Below are positions 1 through 7,928 of a stretch of DNA of 64,000 nucleotides, piece after piece (positions within the stretch are counted from its first letter, which is position 1; the number at the start of each line of letters is the position of its first letter). The notes under the pieces are model-generated. The model did no database searches. It was not told where the DNA came from and worked only from the letters and a program-made list of their open reading frames with translations. This DNA is from Sialis fuliginosa. Its lineage: Eukaryota; Arthropoda; Insecta; Megaloptera; Sialidae. The position numbers and the translations under genes are program-made. The stretch covers positions 3,038,001 to 3,102,000 of the forward strand of contig OY540821.1 in the NCBI GenBank assembly GCA_961205875.1, read 5' to 3'.

Positions 1-742
1 GATATTTTGCATTAGTTTTTGCCAAAGCGTTGTTATGAGCCAGTAAAATGTGAGGTGCTACATTTACATGTCGAATGTAAAGTGTTGCGTCTAGAATTTT
101 TAAACTAGATTCGGATTTATCCTCCATCATATAAAACTCAGGTCTATCGGTGGTTAGTTTGACACGTACATCGACCCCATTTAAAAGCAGAAGCGGTTGA
201 TTAAAAATATCTGCATGAAGACGTCCATACAACTCGACTATATTACTATTTTTGAAAATATTTTTACGTTTATTAAATCCTGAATTAGATTCATGCACTC
301 CTGAAGTGTTATCACCTATATCTAAATACCAACCGGAACATGTCAGATGTGTATTTGCAGCGTCAACACCATAATTTGTTAGTGTTTCTATATATGCTTT
401 GTATTGATAATTGTTTTCAGAAGCTGTCACAATTTTACCGTTAAATGAAACACTACATTGTTTAAAAATCGAGTGTAGAATATTATTAACAACTCCTGGT
501 TGATCTACATCTTCTTGTTTATAATCACCACCGTCACGTTTTATAGTTTTTACTTTTAATTTCAGATAAACACTTGACAAATCTCTATAACTATCGCTAT
601 GTCCTGTGCTCACAAATTCTATTACAGACTGATTATCTAACGATGAAATGGGCTTGTAAGAGACGTTATTACAACCTATTATATTTGTCTGAACGGGTAA
701 CGAATTAAAAATATCTAATTCGGATTTCATACACGAGTTCAT
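1..742 (-). CDS. Polinton/adintovirus major capsid-like protein (F54H12.2 family), 3' part outside window
   Basis: An open frame runs from an ATG at 742-740 to the left edge, 247 codons with no stop. The translation contains stretches typical of the transposon-derived F54H12.2 family (IIGCNNVSYKPI, LRLHADIF-like and HILLAHNNAL-like blocks), which sits beside Polinton integrases in many animal genomes and is taken here as the double jelly-roll (hexon-like) capsid protein; that role is inferred from family knowledge. The start overlaps the stop of the upstream gene by ATGA (742-739). A second in-frame Met lies at codon 5. It is the last gene of the minus-strand block visible here, so the rest of the protein, and probably the polymerase and protease genes, lie left of the window. 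No frameshift or stop is seen. Confidence 0.72.
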   Translation of the reverse strand, partial: MNSCMKSELDIFNSLPVQTNIIGCNNVSYKPISSLDNQSVIEFVSTGHSDSYRDLSSVYLKLKVKTIKRDGGDYKQEDVDQPGVVNNILHSIFKQCSVSFNGKIVTASENNYQYKAYIETLTNYGVDAANTHLTCSGWYLDIGDNTSGVHESNSGFNKRKNIFKNSNIVELYGRLHADIFNQPLLLLNGVDVRVKLTTDRPEFYMMEDKSESSLKILDATLYIRHVNVAPHILLAHNNALAKTNAKY

Positions 743-1191
743 TTTGAAAATATATCGCTAGCTCGCACGACAGATAACCCACGTTTATTTTTTTTATTTT
801 TTTTATTTATCGTACGTAACACCTTCTTAGCACTGTTCCTCACGGAAAACTGACACGTTTTTTTTCTTTTAGATGTATTTATTCCACTACCGGCCATTTT
901 TTGAATTGAACTTTCAGCTTTACGCTTCAGATTCGTTCCTGCTTCTTTAATTCTATCACGCACAGAACTTTTTAAAGGTTGAGAATCAATGTCGCCTATA
1001 ATTTTCGCACCTGTAGATAAAACTTCTTTTCCGACAGCTTTAGCACCGCTCTGTACAAGAGGTTTTATAAAACGCCATAATCCACTAAAAAATGAACCAA
1101 AACCACGACCTTTCTGATTAATAAAAGACGCCCTGTATAATGGGCCAATACCATTTGATTGATTTAGATAGTATGTAGTGTACGCGTCCAT
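739..1191 (-). CDS. Small basic glycine-rich Polinton virion-associated protein (150 aa)
   Basis: A 150-residue protein with an N-terminal tyrosine/asparagine-rich segment, then a Gly/Phe-rich hydrophobic and amphipathic stretch (about residues 28-66, containing GRGFGSFFSGLWRF and SGAKAVGKEVL), then a strongly basic tail rich in lysine. This architecture recurs as a short gene next to the capsid and integrase genes of metazoan Polintons. By position and composition it may be a membrane-active or core component of the particle, comparable in size and layout to adenovirus pVI, but sequence homology to pVI is not shown. Its stop overlaps the next start (ATGA). A TATATATA lies upstream on the minus strand at 1238-1231, so it may begin its own transcript together with the capsid gene. 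Confidence 0.65.
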   Translation of the reverse strand: MDAYTTYYLNQSNGIGPLYRASFINQKGRGFGSFFSGLWRFIKPLVQSGAKAVGKEVLSTGAKIIGDIDSQPLKSSVRDRIKEAGTNLKRKAESSIQKMAGSGINTSKRKKTCQFSVRNSAKKVLRTINKKNKKNKRGLSVVRASDIFSK

Positions 1192-1286
1192 AGTTTGTCT
1201 AGTAATAATTGTCTCGATATGTTTTTAAAGTATATATACGCATATAATATTTTTATAATCTAGAAAATAGTTAAATAATTGTAAAA

Positions 1287-2180
1287 TTACTTTTTAACGA
1301 AATGTAACATTAAAATAACCGGCTGTGTGTTATTTTTAAAAGGGTATAATTCACCTTTGTCATTTGCAATAATTATTTCGATTGAGTCAAATGATTTTTT
1401 TTCTACAGGTAGATAGTAGATAGGTGAATATCTATGATGAATTAGAAGAGAATCTTTTTCACTTTCAGTAGATATAATACGAAGACAGCGACTTAGTGTG
1501 TCACCGACATATACCGGTTCTAAAATATCTGTATAAATATATACTGTATTGTTTGATACAATTTCACGCTTAAATTTTTCGAGATAATTTCTGAATTTTG
1601 TAGGGTTCATTAACGCTATGAGCAATTTTTTAACCCTATGATGTACATCGAGTCGGAGCCCAATAGGTATCTGATAATAAATAGCCTTGACTAATTCAGA
1701 TAAGGAATTATACATTTTTGATTCTATATAAACAGTAAAAGAATTATCTATTTTTATCTCTGTAGTGTATTCTGATTTTTTAATCTCAGGTATAATCGAT
1801 AAATCGTCAGCTAGTTTCACCACTATCTCTGAGAATTGAGAAAGCACAGAATCTACAAAATGTACAGATATATTTTTTTCAAATGTTGTTATCAAATTTT
1901 CTAAAGAATCATATCGAATTGTAGGTACAGTTACAGGAATTTTCCCAAACAAAAATACACCTAAATGATTATCTATATTTTCTAAAGTTGTTTTATTTTC
2001 ATCATCACCGAGAGTTAATATTTGTGATGGAAAAAATATTTCACAAAGACCTACATACCATGTATCATCTTCAAGATGTACTGTACTAGATAATTTAGTG
2101 TTAAAACATGCTAGAGTATTATTAGGATAAAAACGATGAGAACTATTACTAACCAAAGATATGTAAAACTCGCTATTCAT
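1287..2180 (-). CDS. Candidate penton / minor capsid protein of the Polinton (297 aa)
   Basis: A 297-residue protein with the family N-terminus SEFYISLVSNSS followed by YPNNTLACFNTKL and a W-x-V-G-L-C-E-I-F-F-P block (about residues 41-51). In animal Polintons and adintoviruses this block marks a conserved protein encoded beside the hexon-like gene. I assign it tentatively as the penton or minor capsid protein from length, conservation and neighbourhood; no catalytic motif is visible. It starts five bases after the integrase stop (2186), so the two are probably on one transcript, and 95 bases separate its stop from the next gene. The frame is intact. The alternative is another structural protein of the particle. 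Confidence 0.6.
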   Translation of the reverse strand: MNSEFYISLVSNSSHRFYPNNTLACFNTKLSSTVHLEDDTWYVGLCEIFFPSQILTLGDDENKTTLENIDNHLGVFLFGKIPVTVPTIRYDSLENLITTFEKNISVHFVDSVLSQFSEIVVKLADDLSIIPEIKKSEYTTEIKIDNSFTVYIESKMYNSLSELVKAIYYQIPIGLRLDVHHRVKKLLIALMNPTKFRNYLEKFKREIVSNNTVYIYTDILEPVYVGDTLSRCLRIISTESEKDSLLIHHRYSPIYYLPVEKKSFDSIEIIIANDKGELYPFKNNTQPVILMLHFVKK

Positions 2181-2185
2181 TGTTA

Positions 2186-3283
2186 TTAACGATTTATAAT
2201 AACTGAAGGTTTAACCCAACTATTAAATTTAGTCCTGAAACCTCGAAAGCGCACGAGAAACTGACGATTGTCACCATATCCACGTGTTTTAACGATTTTA
2301 TCTATTATAAATTCGGTATCTTTATTAATGTTAATGCTTTGTAATTCGTTTTCATAAAATATCCCTTCAACTTTTTTACCTAATAAATCTTTAATTTCAT
2401 ACACAGGGAAGGGTTTTCGTTCTATTACTTTATTTACTTTAAAAATTTCTTCCGCCCAACCGGCTTTGTATGATTTCGAAAACGCTTTATTTCCTCCCTT
2501 AACAATGCGAACTGTGGAGTTAATACGAATTCTTGGAGTCTGTTGTGATATACCAAATTTTTTATCGCTAAAAATTTTCCCGATTTTTAGTACATCTTTT
2601 TCAGTGACGTCAACCGGTTTCATTCGTATTGTCGAATGTTTAGTATTATTGTAGCCATTTATAATATCTTGTAAAACATCTATATATCGTGATGTATTAG
2701 TAAACGTAAAATATTTATACATTTTTGATTTCAACGTACGGTTAAACCTCTCTACAATAGATGCTTTAATTTCAGGATTTCGTGTGTACTGATACTTAAT
2801 ATTATTCTGTCGTAAAAATGTGTTAAATTCATTATTTAAAAATTCTTTTCCCTTATCCGACTGTAAAACCTGAGGTTGTCGGTTATTACTATTTATTATA
2901 TCAGCAAACGCTTTTTTAACATCAGTGGATTTTTTTGATTTTATTGCACGCCCCCAGGCGAATTTTGAAAATACATCTATTACAGTTAATAAATAATTGA
3001 AGTTGTCATTAAAACGTGATAAAGATCTCATATCTACAAGATCGAGTTCCCAAACATCATCAATATTTGTTACAAAATAAGGATTGCGTTTGAATTTTTT
3101 AATAATAGGTTTATGTAACGTATAGGTATCTTGCGATTTTAACCATTTTATAACCTCACCTTTCGAAATTTTTTTTGATTTAGCAGCTTCCGATATCTTC
3201 GCGATTGAAGAAAACGCCATAGGGTTTGATATGTTGTAGTAAATGTTAGACAGTGCTTGATCTACTATTTGATTTCTTTCCAT
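2186..3283 (-). CDS. Retrovirus-like DDE integrase with C-terminal chromodomain-like module
   Basis: A 365-residue rve-family integrase that would join the element's ends to host DNA in the nucleus. The catalytic triad reads D81 (in WELDLVDM), D143 (in QSDKGKEF) and E178 (in SIVERFNRTLK), with 34 residues between the last two, close to the DD35E spacing. An N-terminal helical region rich in lysine precedes the core. The last 45 or so residues (VRFRGFRTKFNSWV) look like a chromodomain, as in Polinton and Ty3-type integrases, and could bias insertion toward particular chromatin. The start lies 19 bases inside the upstream 269-aa gene. All three acidic residues are present, so the enzyme could be active. 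The same gene order (integrase beside capsid and ATPase) identifies the element as Polinton/adintovirus rather than a retrotransposon; no reverse transcriptase is seen. Confidence 0.92.
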   Translation of the reverse strand: MERNQIVDQALSNIYYNISNPMAFSSIAKISEAAKSKKISKGEVIKWLKSQDTYTLHKPIIKKFKRNPYFVTNIDDVWELDLVDMRSLSRFNDNFNYLLTVIDVFSKFAWGRAIKSKKSTDVKKAFADIINSNNRQPQVLQSDKGKEFLNNEFNTFLRQNNIKYQYTRNPEIKASIVERFNRTLKSKMYKYFTFTNTSRYIDVLQDIINGYNNTKHSTIRMKPVDVTEKDVLKIGKIFSDKKFGISQQTPRIRINSTVRIVKGGNKAFSKSYKAGWAEEIFKVNKVIERKPFPVYEIKDLLGKKVEGIFYENELQSININKDTEFIIDKIVKTRGYGDNRQFLVRFRGFRTKFNSWVKPSVIINR

Positions 3284-4074
3284 GATGGTGTCGTAGCTAT
3301 AGTTTTACTTTTACTTCGAGTGATAGGTTTTCTAAAGTGAAAATTCAATAGAGTCTGTTCTGAAGATGATTTTGTCTTCCTTCGTTTCAAGAGTGCTGGC
3401 GATCTCGTGAGCGGGGTGTTTATAACCTGATTGGTTTTCGGGTCATAGATAGTGGTGTATCCCTCAGAATCCGACATCTTACCTTTTCGTTTTAATAAAT
3501 TTGCACGAGCTGTTGGAGTTACTTTTCTTTCACATATGTCTTGATTATTTTCATCAGGTTTAAGCATAAAAACGCTGTCATCTAGACTCGTCTCGGTTTC
3601 GTAAACATTATCATCTACATGCCCTGCGCCTGTACCTATATCATCTAGATGTGTTTTTTCAACTTTATCTACTTTTCTTGATTGATTCTGTTGTCCGCTG
3701 TACGACATGAAATCACCGTCATCTGTGTTTATACCTACGTCGTGTACATTTTTAGACACAGAATCTGTGTTTATACCTATATCTGCTAACTGAATCTTTT
3801 TAAATTTATTTATCTTACCTATAGGCTGTTCATTGAGTGTCAAAGGTATTTCTAAACTATGTTTTCGCAATTTCTTTGTTAATCTTAAAAATTCGTCCAA
3901 AGATTTACGATATAAATACCACTTTTGATCCGAAGTCATACCTGTTTTTTTAATTATTTCAACCATTTTTTTATCCAACATCGAGAGCCTATTATCAGGT
4001 ATTGATAACAGACTGTGTTTTATATTATTAAGAACTTCTGGGGAAATTAATAACATTTTTTTCAACGAACTCAT
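3265..4074 (-). CDS. Polinton accessory/core protein with repeated GINTD motifs (269 aa)
   Basis: The N-terminus (KKMLLISPEVL, then a helical segment ending DEFLRLTKKLRKH, residues 5-72) matches a conserved but uncharacterised protein of animal Polintons that opens with a KKMLLVPPE-type motif. The middle is acidic and repetitive: DIGINTDS (98-105) and DVGINTDD (112-119) are followed by a degenerate second copy (DIGTGAG, 145-151, and ETETSLDD, 159-166). The C-terminal third is basic and Ser/Thr-rich. The GINTD units resemble dynein light chain LC8 binding peptides, an inference from motif shape only. The start overlaps the stop of the upstream 111-aa gene by ATGA; the end overlaps integrase by 19 bases. 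Possibly a DNA-associated core protein; function unknown. Confidence 0.6.
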   Translation of the reverse strand: MSSLKKMLLISPEVLNNIKHSLLSIPDNRLSMLDKKMVEIIKKTGMTSDQKWYLYRKSLDEFLRLTKKLRKHSLEIPLTLNEQPIGKINKFKKIQLADIGINTDSVSKNVHDVGINTDDGDFMSYSGQQNQSRKVDKVEKTHLDDIGTGAGHVDDNVYETETSLDDSVFMLKPDENNQDICERKVTPTARANLLKRKGKMSDSEGYTTIYDPKTNQVINTPLTRSPALLKRRKTKSSSEQTLLNFHFRKPITRSKSKTIATTPSWKEIK

Positions 4075-4406
4075 TTCAAATAGTGTCCTATAATACTCGA
4101 TAAAACACTAGCTATCAACATAGGTAAAAAACCACCTTTTTGAATTAATATCTCTCGCGAGTGTTTTAACCCACGTTCTCCGGCTGTACCCGAATTTGAT
4201 ATTTTACGTAACACCTGCCGGTGTTTCTTTAACTTACTTTTTAATTTTCGGGAAATTATATGATTGCCGTTCAGAGTGTTTAAACAGATTTCACACAATG
4301 CTTTCACCAACGATAATTTTGAATTTTTTAAAATTGATTTTCTTACAACTGTAGGGCACGATGTGAGCACATGCAGTAGATGTTTATTCGCACATAAGTG
4401 CTTCAT
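4071..4406 (-). CDS. Small Polinton protein with CxxC and C-terminal KGGF hydrophobic motif (111 aa)
   Basis: A 111-residue basic protein of a type found beside the packaging ATPase in many animal Polintons: a central C-x2-C (C38, C41, in ALCEICLNTLNGN), a lysine/arginine-rich helix (about 54-72), then QKGGFLPMLIASVLSSIIG, a hydrophobic C-terminal segment (89-107) that could insert into or cross a membrane. The family is recognised; its function is not known to me. A role as a minor virion or membrane-active component is an inference from the hydrophobic tail. It starts 23 bases inside the ATPase gene and its stop overlaps the next start by ATGA. Confidence 0.62.
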   Translation of the reverse strand: MKHLCANKHLLHVLTSCPTVVRKSILKNSKLSLVKALCEICLNTLNGNHIISRKLKSKLKKHRQVLRKISNSGTAGERGLKHSREILIQKGGFLPMLIASVLSSIIGHYLK

Positions 4407-5046
4407 TATTCAATAATGACGGTAGATATTTTGATGGACAGAACACGGTATGTCTTTCTTCAGGAAAAATATTAGTTTTAAAACGTAATAGATCACACGT
4501 GTCCTGAGCAAAATCTAACACTAAATAACTGTGAGGTACAGTCGTCACATCATTATATACTTTGTGTAACTCACCAGGATTTTCAGGATATACCTGCCGC
4601 GCCAATGAAAAAAATTGATTTTTATCACGTGGATTTTTAAAAACTATATAATATTTTGCGTTCAACGATATATCACGACAACGTCGCCCCTGATGGAATA
4701 TATTCTGAGTAATCAATATTATCGAAATATCTCGATGATGTGATCCTTTCGTGAATAAGTCACACACACTTTTATTATACGCGTCATTCATAAGATCATC
4801 TAAAATAATGAGACTAGGTTTATGAAAATTATTGATGTCGTCGTCTGAAGGTATACCTTTATAAAAATACAAATTAGCTATATTTATAACAGGTTTAGCA
4901 TTTTCTTCGGAAAGACACCATACTATGCTACGAAATTTTACGTTTATTAAAGTATCTGAATATTGTAATAACTTTTTAACAAATGTGGTTTTACCTGAAC
5001 TAGTAGGCCCACCTATTATCATTGAAAAGGGATGTATGAACTGCAT
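4384..5046 (-). CDS. DNA-packaging ATPase (A32/FtsK-HerA-like)
   Basis: A 220-residue P-loop ATPase. Walker A is GGPTSSGKTTF (residues 12-22, K19) and Walker B is SLIILDDLMND (78-88, D83/D84). The N-terminus MQFIHPFSMII, ending directly in the P-loop, is typical of Polinton packaging ATPases, which pump genomic DNA into the capsid by analogy with poxvirus A32. It is the first gene of the minus-strand block. A TATA-like element (5100-5093) and a TCAGTC initiator (5071-5066) lie upstream, which would place the cap about 23 bases before the ATG. It overlaps the next gene by 23 bases. Both Walker motifs are intact. Confidence 0.85.
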   Translation of the reverse strand: MQFIHPFSMIIGGPTSSGKTTFVKKLLQYSDTLINVKFRSIVWCLSEENAKPVINIANLYFYKGIPSDDDINNFHKPSLIILDDLMNDAYNKSVCDLFTKGSHHRDISIILITQNIFHQGRRCRDISLNAKYYIVFKNPRDKNQFFSLARQVYPENPGELHKVYNDVTTVPHSYLVLDFAQDTCDLLRFKTNIFPEERHTVFCPSKYLPSLLNNEALMCE

Positions 5047-5065
5047 TGTCGTGTGTATATTACCC

Positions 5066-5100
5066 GACTGAATTAGAATTTAATCAAATTTCTTATTATA
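5066..5100 (-). promoter_or_regulatory. Minus-strand core promoter for the ATPase-to-capsid block
   Basis: On the minus strand TATAATAA (5100-5093) is followed by the arthropod initiator TCAGTC (5071-5066), whose A (5069) lies 31 bases downstream of the first T of the TATA box. The ATPase ATG (5046) follows 23 bases after the predicted start. This matches the plus-strand promoter at 5910-5945 in both initiator word and spacing. Motif evidence only. Confidence 0.55.
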
Positions 5101-5909
5101 AAGTACAAAATTAAGAATAACCAAAGGGAACTGAATCATAATTATCTATTATTCTACGCTTTGAGAACATAACCCGATATTTTTTCGTCTTTGGTGCTGA
5201 GATTATTTCGAAATTTTTTGTTCGTTTAATTTTTTTTTTGAATTATACATATATACATTTTAATTAAAAATGTATCAAGAAGAATAATATGATATGTAAA
5301 AGAAGAAATTAATTATAGTTTTCTATGATAGATCTATACAATACTTTAAAAATATTTTTAAAGTTATAAAAGATGATCTAAACCTAAAATTATATAAATT
5401 TGCTTAAAATAATGAAAATATAGTAGGTATATTAACTCATCACACATCAGACCAACCCTGTTTTTAACGGTTACAGTAAAAATTCCCATAATGTTTGAAA
5501 AACGTTGACCAATACTTCAACATGTGATAATAACAGATTGTTTCACAGGTAGTCAAGTTAAAAATATGATCTTCAACGCTTAAGATTTCAGACTCGAGAC
5601 ATCTTTGAAATTGCTGACCAGCACATCAACACGTGAGAATAACGACAAATTGTCTCACATATATTCAGGTTTATGTAATTACAGCGCATCTATAACTTTA
5701 CATGGAACGTACTTGTAAATTTAAAAAATACTCATTTATTTTCTCTAACAATCTTTTGTTTAATTCTTTATTTATTCATAATTACCACTGATATGAACAA
5801 CAATCGATATTCTTCTGTGAAATATGTAAATCTATCAACATATAGAACCAATAGAGTTCACAAATATATACACATAATCTACCCCCACCACATTTCTACA
5901 ATTTTCCAG
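5101..5909. promoter_or_regulatory. Divergent intergenic region of the viral element
   Basis: About 800 AT-rich bases without a gene lie between the two divergent promoters. It holds an imperfect direct repeat, 5503-5560 and 5613-5672, each containing a TTGaCCA-type word, a CATCAACA(C/T)GTGA-like word and TGTcTCACA, spaced about 110 bases apart. These could be binding sites serving both transcription directions or origin-proximal repeats. Nothing else is recognised. Confidence 0.4.
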
Positions 5910-5945
5910 TATAAATAACTCTCGGAATTTAATATATTGTCAGTC
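5910..5945 (+). promoter_or_regulatory. Plus-strand core promoter of the accessory arm
   Basis: TATAAATA at 5910-5917 is followed by TCAGTC at 5940-5945; its A (5942) is 32 bases from the first T of the TATA box, the standard insect RNA polymerase II arrangement. The first accessory gene starts at 6003. Confidence 0.6.
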
Positions 5946-6002
5946 AGCGTAAAACAACTTACTTACATATTTACTTAATATAATAATAATATTAATATTA
6001 AA

Positions 6003-6293
6003 ATGGATATTTTAAACAAAGCTGGTGAGATAAAAAATAAACAATTGAAAAAAATTTCTGAATTAGTACCTTTCGAAAAATATCTTATTGAAAATATCAA
6101 ATCAGTCTCCACACGTTTTGGGAAAAAGGTACTGGTTGGTACTCAAGATTTTGTTATTTTTCTACCATCACGATTTTCTAGTCTATCAGATGAGGAGTTA
6201 ATCGAAATCAACAATACATCACCAATATATATGGTGTACAACGGTGAAAATGAATTACTGAAGACATCGGAGATTGTATTTTCAAATAAATAA
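6003..6293 (+). CDS. Small conserved Polinton protein (96 aa), possible nucleic-acid-binding fold
   Basis: A 96-residue protein whose middle (SVSTRFGKKVLVGTQDFVIFLPSRFSSLSDEEL, in two adjacent blocks at about 35-52 and 53-67) resembles a family of roughly 100-aa proteins near Polinton genes in arthropods, with the pattern T-x-[YF]-G-x-K-[VI] then hydrophobic strands and FLP-x-RF. The run of short beta strands would suit an OB-like, single-strand DNA-binding fold; this is inference. It is the first gene right of the divergent promoter, with AATAAA overlapping the end of the coding region (6287-6292). Function unknown. Confidence 0.6.
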   Translation: MDILNKAGEIKNKQLKKISELVPFEKYLIENIKSVSTRFGKKVLVGTQDFVIFLPSRFSSLSDEELIEINNTSPIYMVYNGENELLKTSEIVFSNK

Positions 6294-6431
6294 AGTTAGT
6301 AAAATATTTTAATTTAATTTATATTTAATTCAATCCGTGCCTGACACTATCTCTTCTTCGTTCTTATTATTATTATTATTTAGATAAGAAATGTCCGTTA
6401 CATTTGTGTTTATCCCACCCCTAAACGTTCA

Positions 6432-6483
6432 TATAAAAATGTATAAATACCTGGTGTTAAAACCATATCCTTTTATTGTCATT
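6432..6483 (+). promoter_or_regulatory. Probable promoter of the spliced 153-aa gene
   Basis: TATAAAAA (6432-6439) and TATAAATA (6442-6449) precede a pyrimidine-rich TTATTGTCATT (6473-6483). The first splice donor of the leader (GTAAGT, 6587-6592) lies about 110 bases downstream. The initiator is weaker than the TCAGTC sites. Confidence 0.4.
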
Positions 6484-6586
6484 AACAATTATCATATTTT
6501 ATAAATATTTTATTGTCGTGCTGTGATTTATTATTATCAATTGAAGTCTACGATAAAAATTAGTGAATTCAGACTAATATTATTAT

Positions 6587-7459
6587 GTAAGTATATTTTA
6601 TTTTATTTTATAATAATAATAATTTTTATTATTAAAATTGTGATGTTAAATTTTAATTAGAAAATATTATCATTATTATTATTATTATTATTTTTATTTC
6701 ATTACAATGGATTATTAGTTTTCGGTGTTGTATCTTCTAAATTAATTACAAATATAAATAATTTCGGTGTAGCTATAGTTTTTAACTATATACAATTTTT
6801 ATTATTTCAGAATTAAAATTTGATTACCTGGGTTGTACTCGTATATCGTGCTGTATCTCATTTAATTTCACTTTGCAATCGATCAACATCTCGTGGTCTT
6901 CAGATTAATATTTTATTTTATTTTATAATAATAATAATTTTTATTATTAAAATTGTGATGTTAAATTTTAATTAGAAAATATTATCATTATTATTATTAT
7001 TTTTATTTCATTACATTGGATTATTAGTTTTCGATGTTGTATCTTCTAAATTAATTACAAATATAAATAATTTCGATGTACCTACAGTTTTTAACTATAT
7101 ACAATTTTTATTATTTCAGAATTAAAATTTGATTGCCTGGGTTGGATTCGTATATCGTGCTGTATCTCATTTAATTTCACTTTTCAATCGAAATTATGTA
7201 AGTATATTTTATTTTATTTTATAATAATAATTTTTATTATTAAAATTGTGATGTTAAATTTTAATTAGAAAATATTATCATTATTATTATTATTTTTATT
7301 TCATTACATTGGATTATTATTATTATTTTTTTAATAATTTGTTAAAGATCTGTTGTGTTTTAGATAGTTTTCGAAGTTGTATCTTCTAAATTAATTACAA
7401 ATATAAATAATTTCGATGTACGTACAGTTTTTAACTATATACAATTTTTATTATTTCAG
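6587..7459 (+). repeat. Triplicated leader unit containing repeated splice sites
   Basis: Three tandem, diverged copies (about 6587-6902, 6903-7197, 7198-7459) of an AT-rich unit. Copies 1 and 3 open with GTAAGTATATTTT (6587 and 7198); copy 2 has lost that donor. Every copy ends with a strong acceptor, TTTTTATTATTTCAG, at 6810, 7119 and 7459. The intervals after the first two acceptors are related to each other (AATTAAAATTTGATT, then CGTATATCGTGCTGTATCTC). The 153-aa gene starts eight bases after the last acceptor. The structure reads as a duplicated intron-exon cassette giving alternative 5' leaders. Copy 3 carries an extra segment around 7318-7365. Confidence 0.6.
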
Positions 7460-7466
7460 AATAAAA

Positions 7467-7928
7467 ATGGATAGCAGTGATAGCAGCGCGGACTGTCAGA
7501 TAATAGCTGTGACCATCGGTACACAAACCGAGGAAGATATCGGTTTGTGTAACCGATGCCATGGAGCATTGGTTGAAGATTCAGTGGTTTCAGCCGAAGC
7601 TGAAGCAGTGCTGCTGCCGCCATCACAGCAGGAAATTTTAAATGCCTTATTCGATGTTTACGGGGACAATTCTTCTTCGATATCAACATGCCAGACTCCG
7701 CATTTGGTGACATTGGCGGAGTTCTTGGGGCACGATGTCGAAGAAGAAGACGTCCCCGTAACCATTGAAGATCTTATGCTGACTACCCCTTTCCAAGAAA
7801 CTGTGGTGGTAGAACCAGATAAGCGGTTCGATAACCCCAGTTATTCGCCTTTAACAATTGACGATGATTTCGATTGTGGTGGTGACTGGGAGTTTGACGA
7901 CGACGGTATGGTAGAGGTAAATCAATAG
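7467..7928 (+). CDS. Acidic accessory protein with GTQT motif (153 aa), function unknown
   Basis: The ATG at 7467 directly follows an intron-type acceptor (7459), so the longer in-frame extension upstream is probably intronic. The protein is acidic and Ser-rich. Visible elements: TIGTQTEE (16-23), which fits the dynein light chain LC8 consensus; C-x2-C (C28, C31); EILNALFDVYGD (56-67), similar in shape to the pocket-protein binding LFD motif of E2F factors and E1A region 1; and an aromatic-acidic C-terminus (DDDFDCGGDWEFDDDG, 132-147) like a transcription activation domain. No LxCxE is present. The gene is visibly more GC-rich than its surroundings, which suggests a different origin or codon selection. 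I do not recognise the family. A regulatory, host-interaction protein is plausible but unproven. Confidence 0.6.
   Translation: MDSSDSSADCQIIAVTIGTQTEEDIGLCNRCHGALVEDSVVSAEAEAVLLPPSQQEILNALFDVYGDNSSSISTCQTPHLVTLAEFLGHDVEEEDVPVTIEDLMLTTPFQETVVVEPDKRFDNPSYSPLTIDDDFDCGGDWEFDDDGMVEVNQ

Noticed and set aside
2466-2654. Plus-strand open frame inside integrase
   Set aside because: Shadow of the integrase reading frame, whose catalytic motifs fix the coding strand.
7456-7713. Minus-strand open frame opposite the 153-aa gene
   Set aside because: It is the complement of a better supported coding frame and has no recognisable domain.
7467-7928. LxCxE retinoblastoma motif in the 153-aa protein
   Set aside because: Searched for and absent; LCNRC at 27-31 does not fit.
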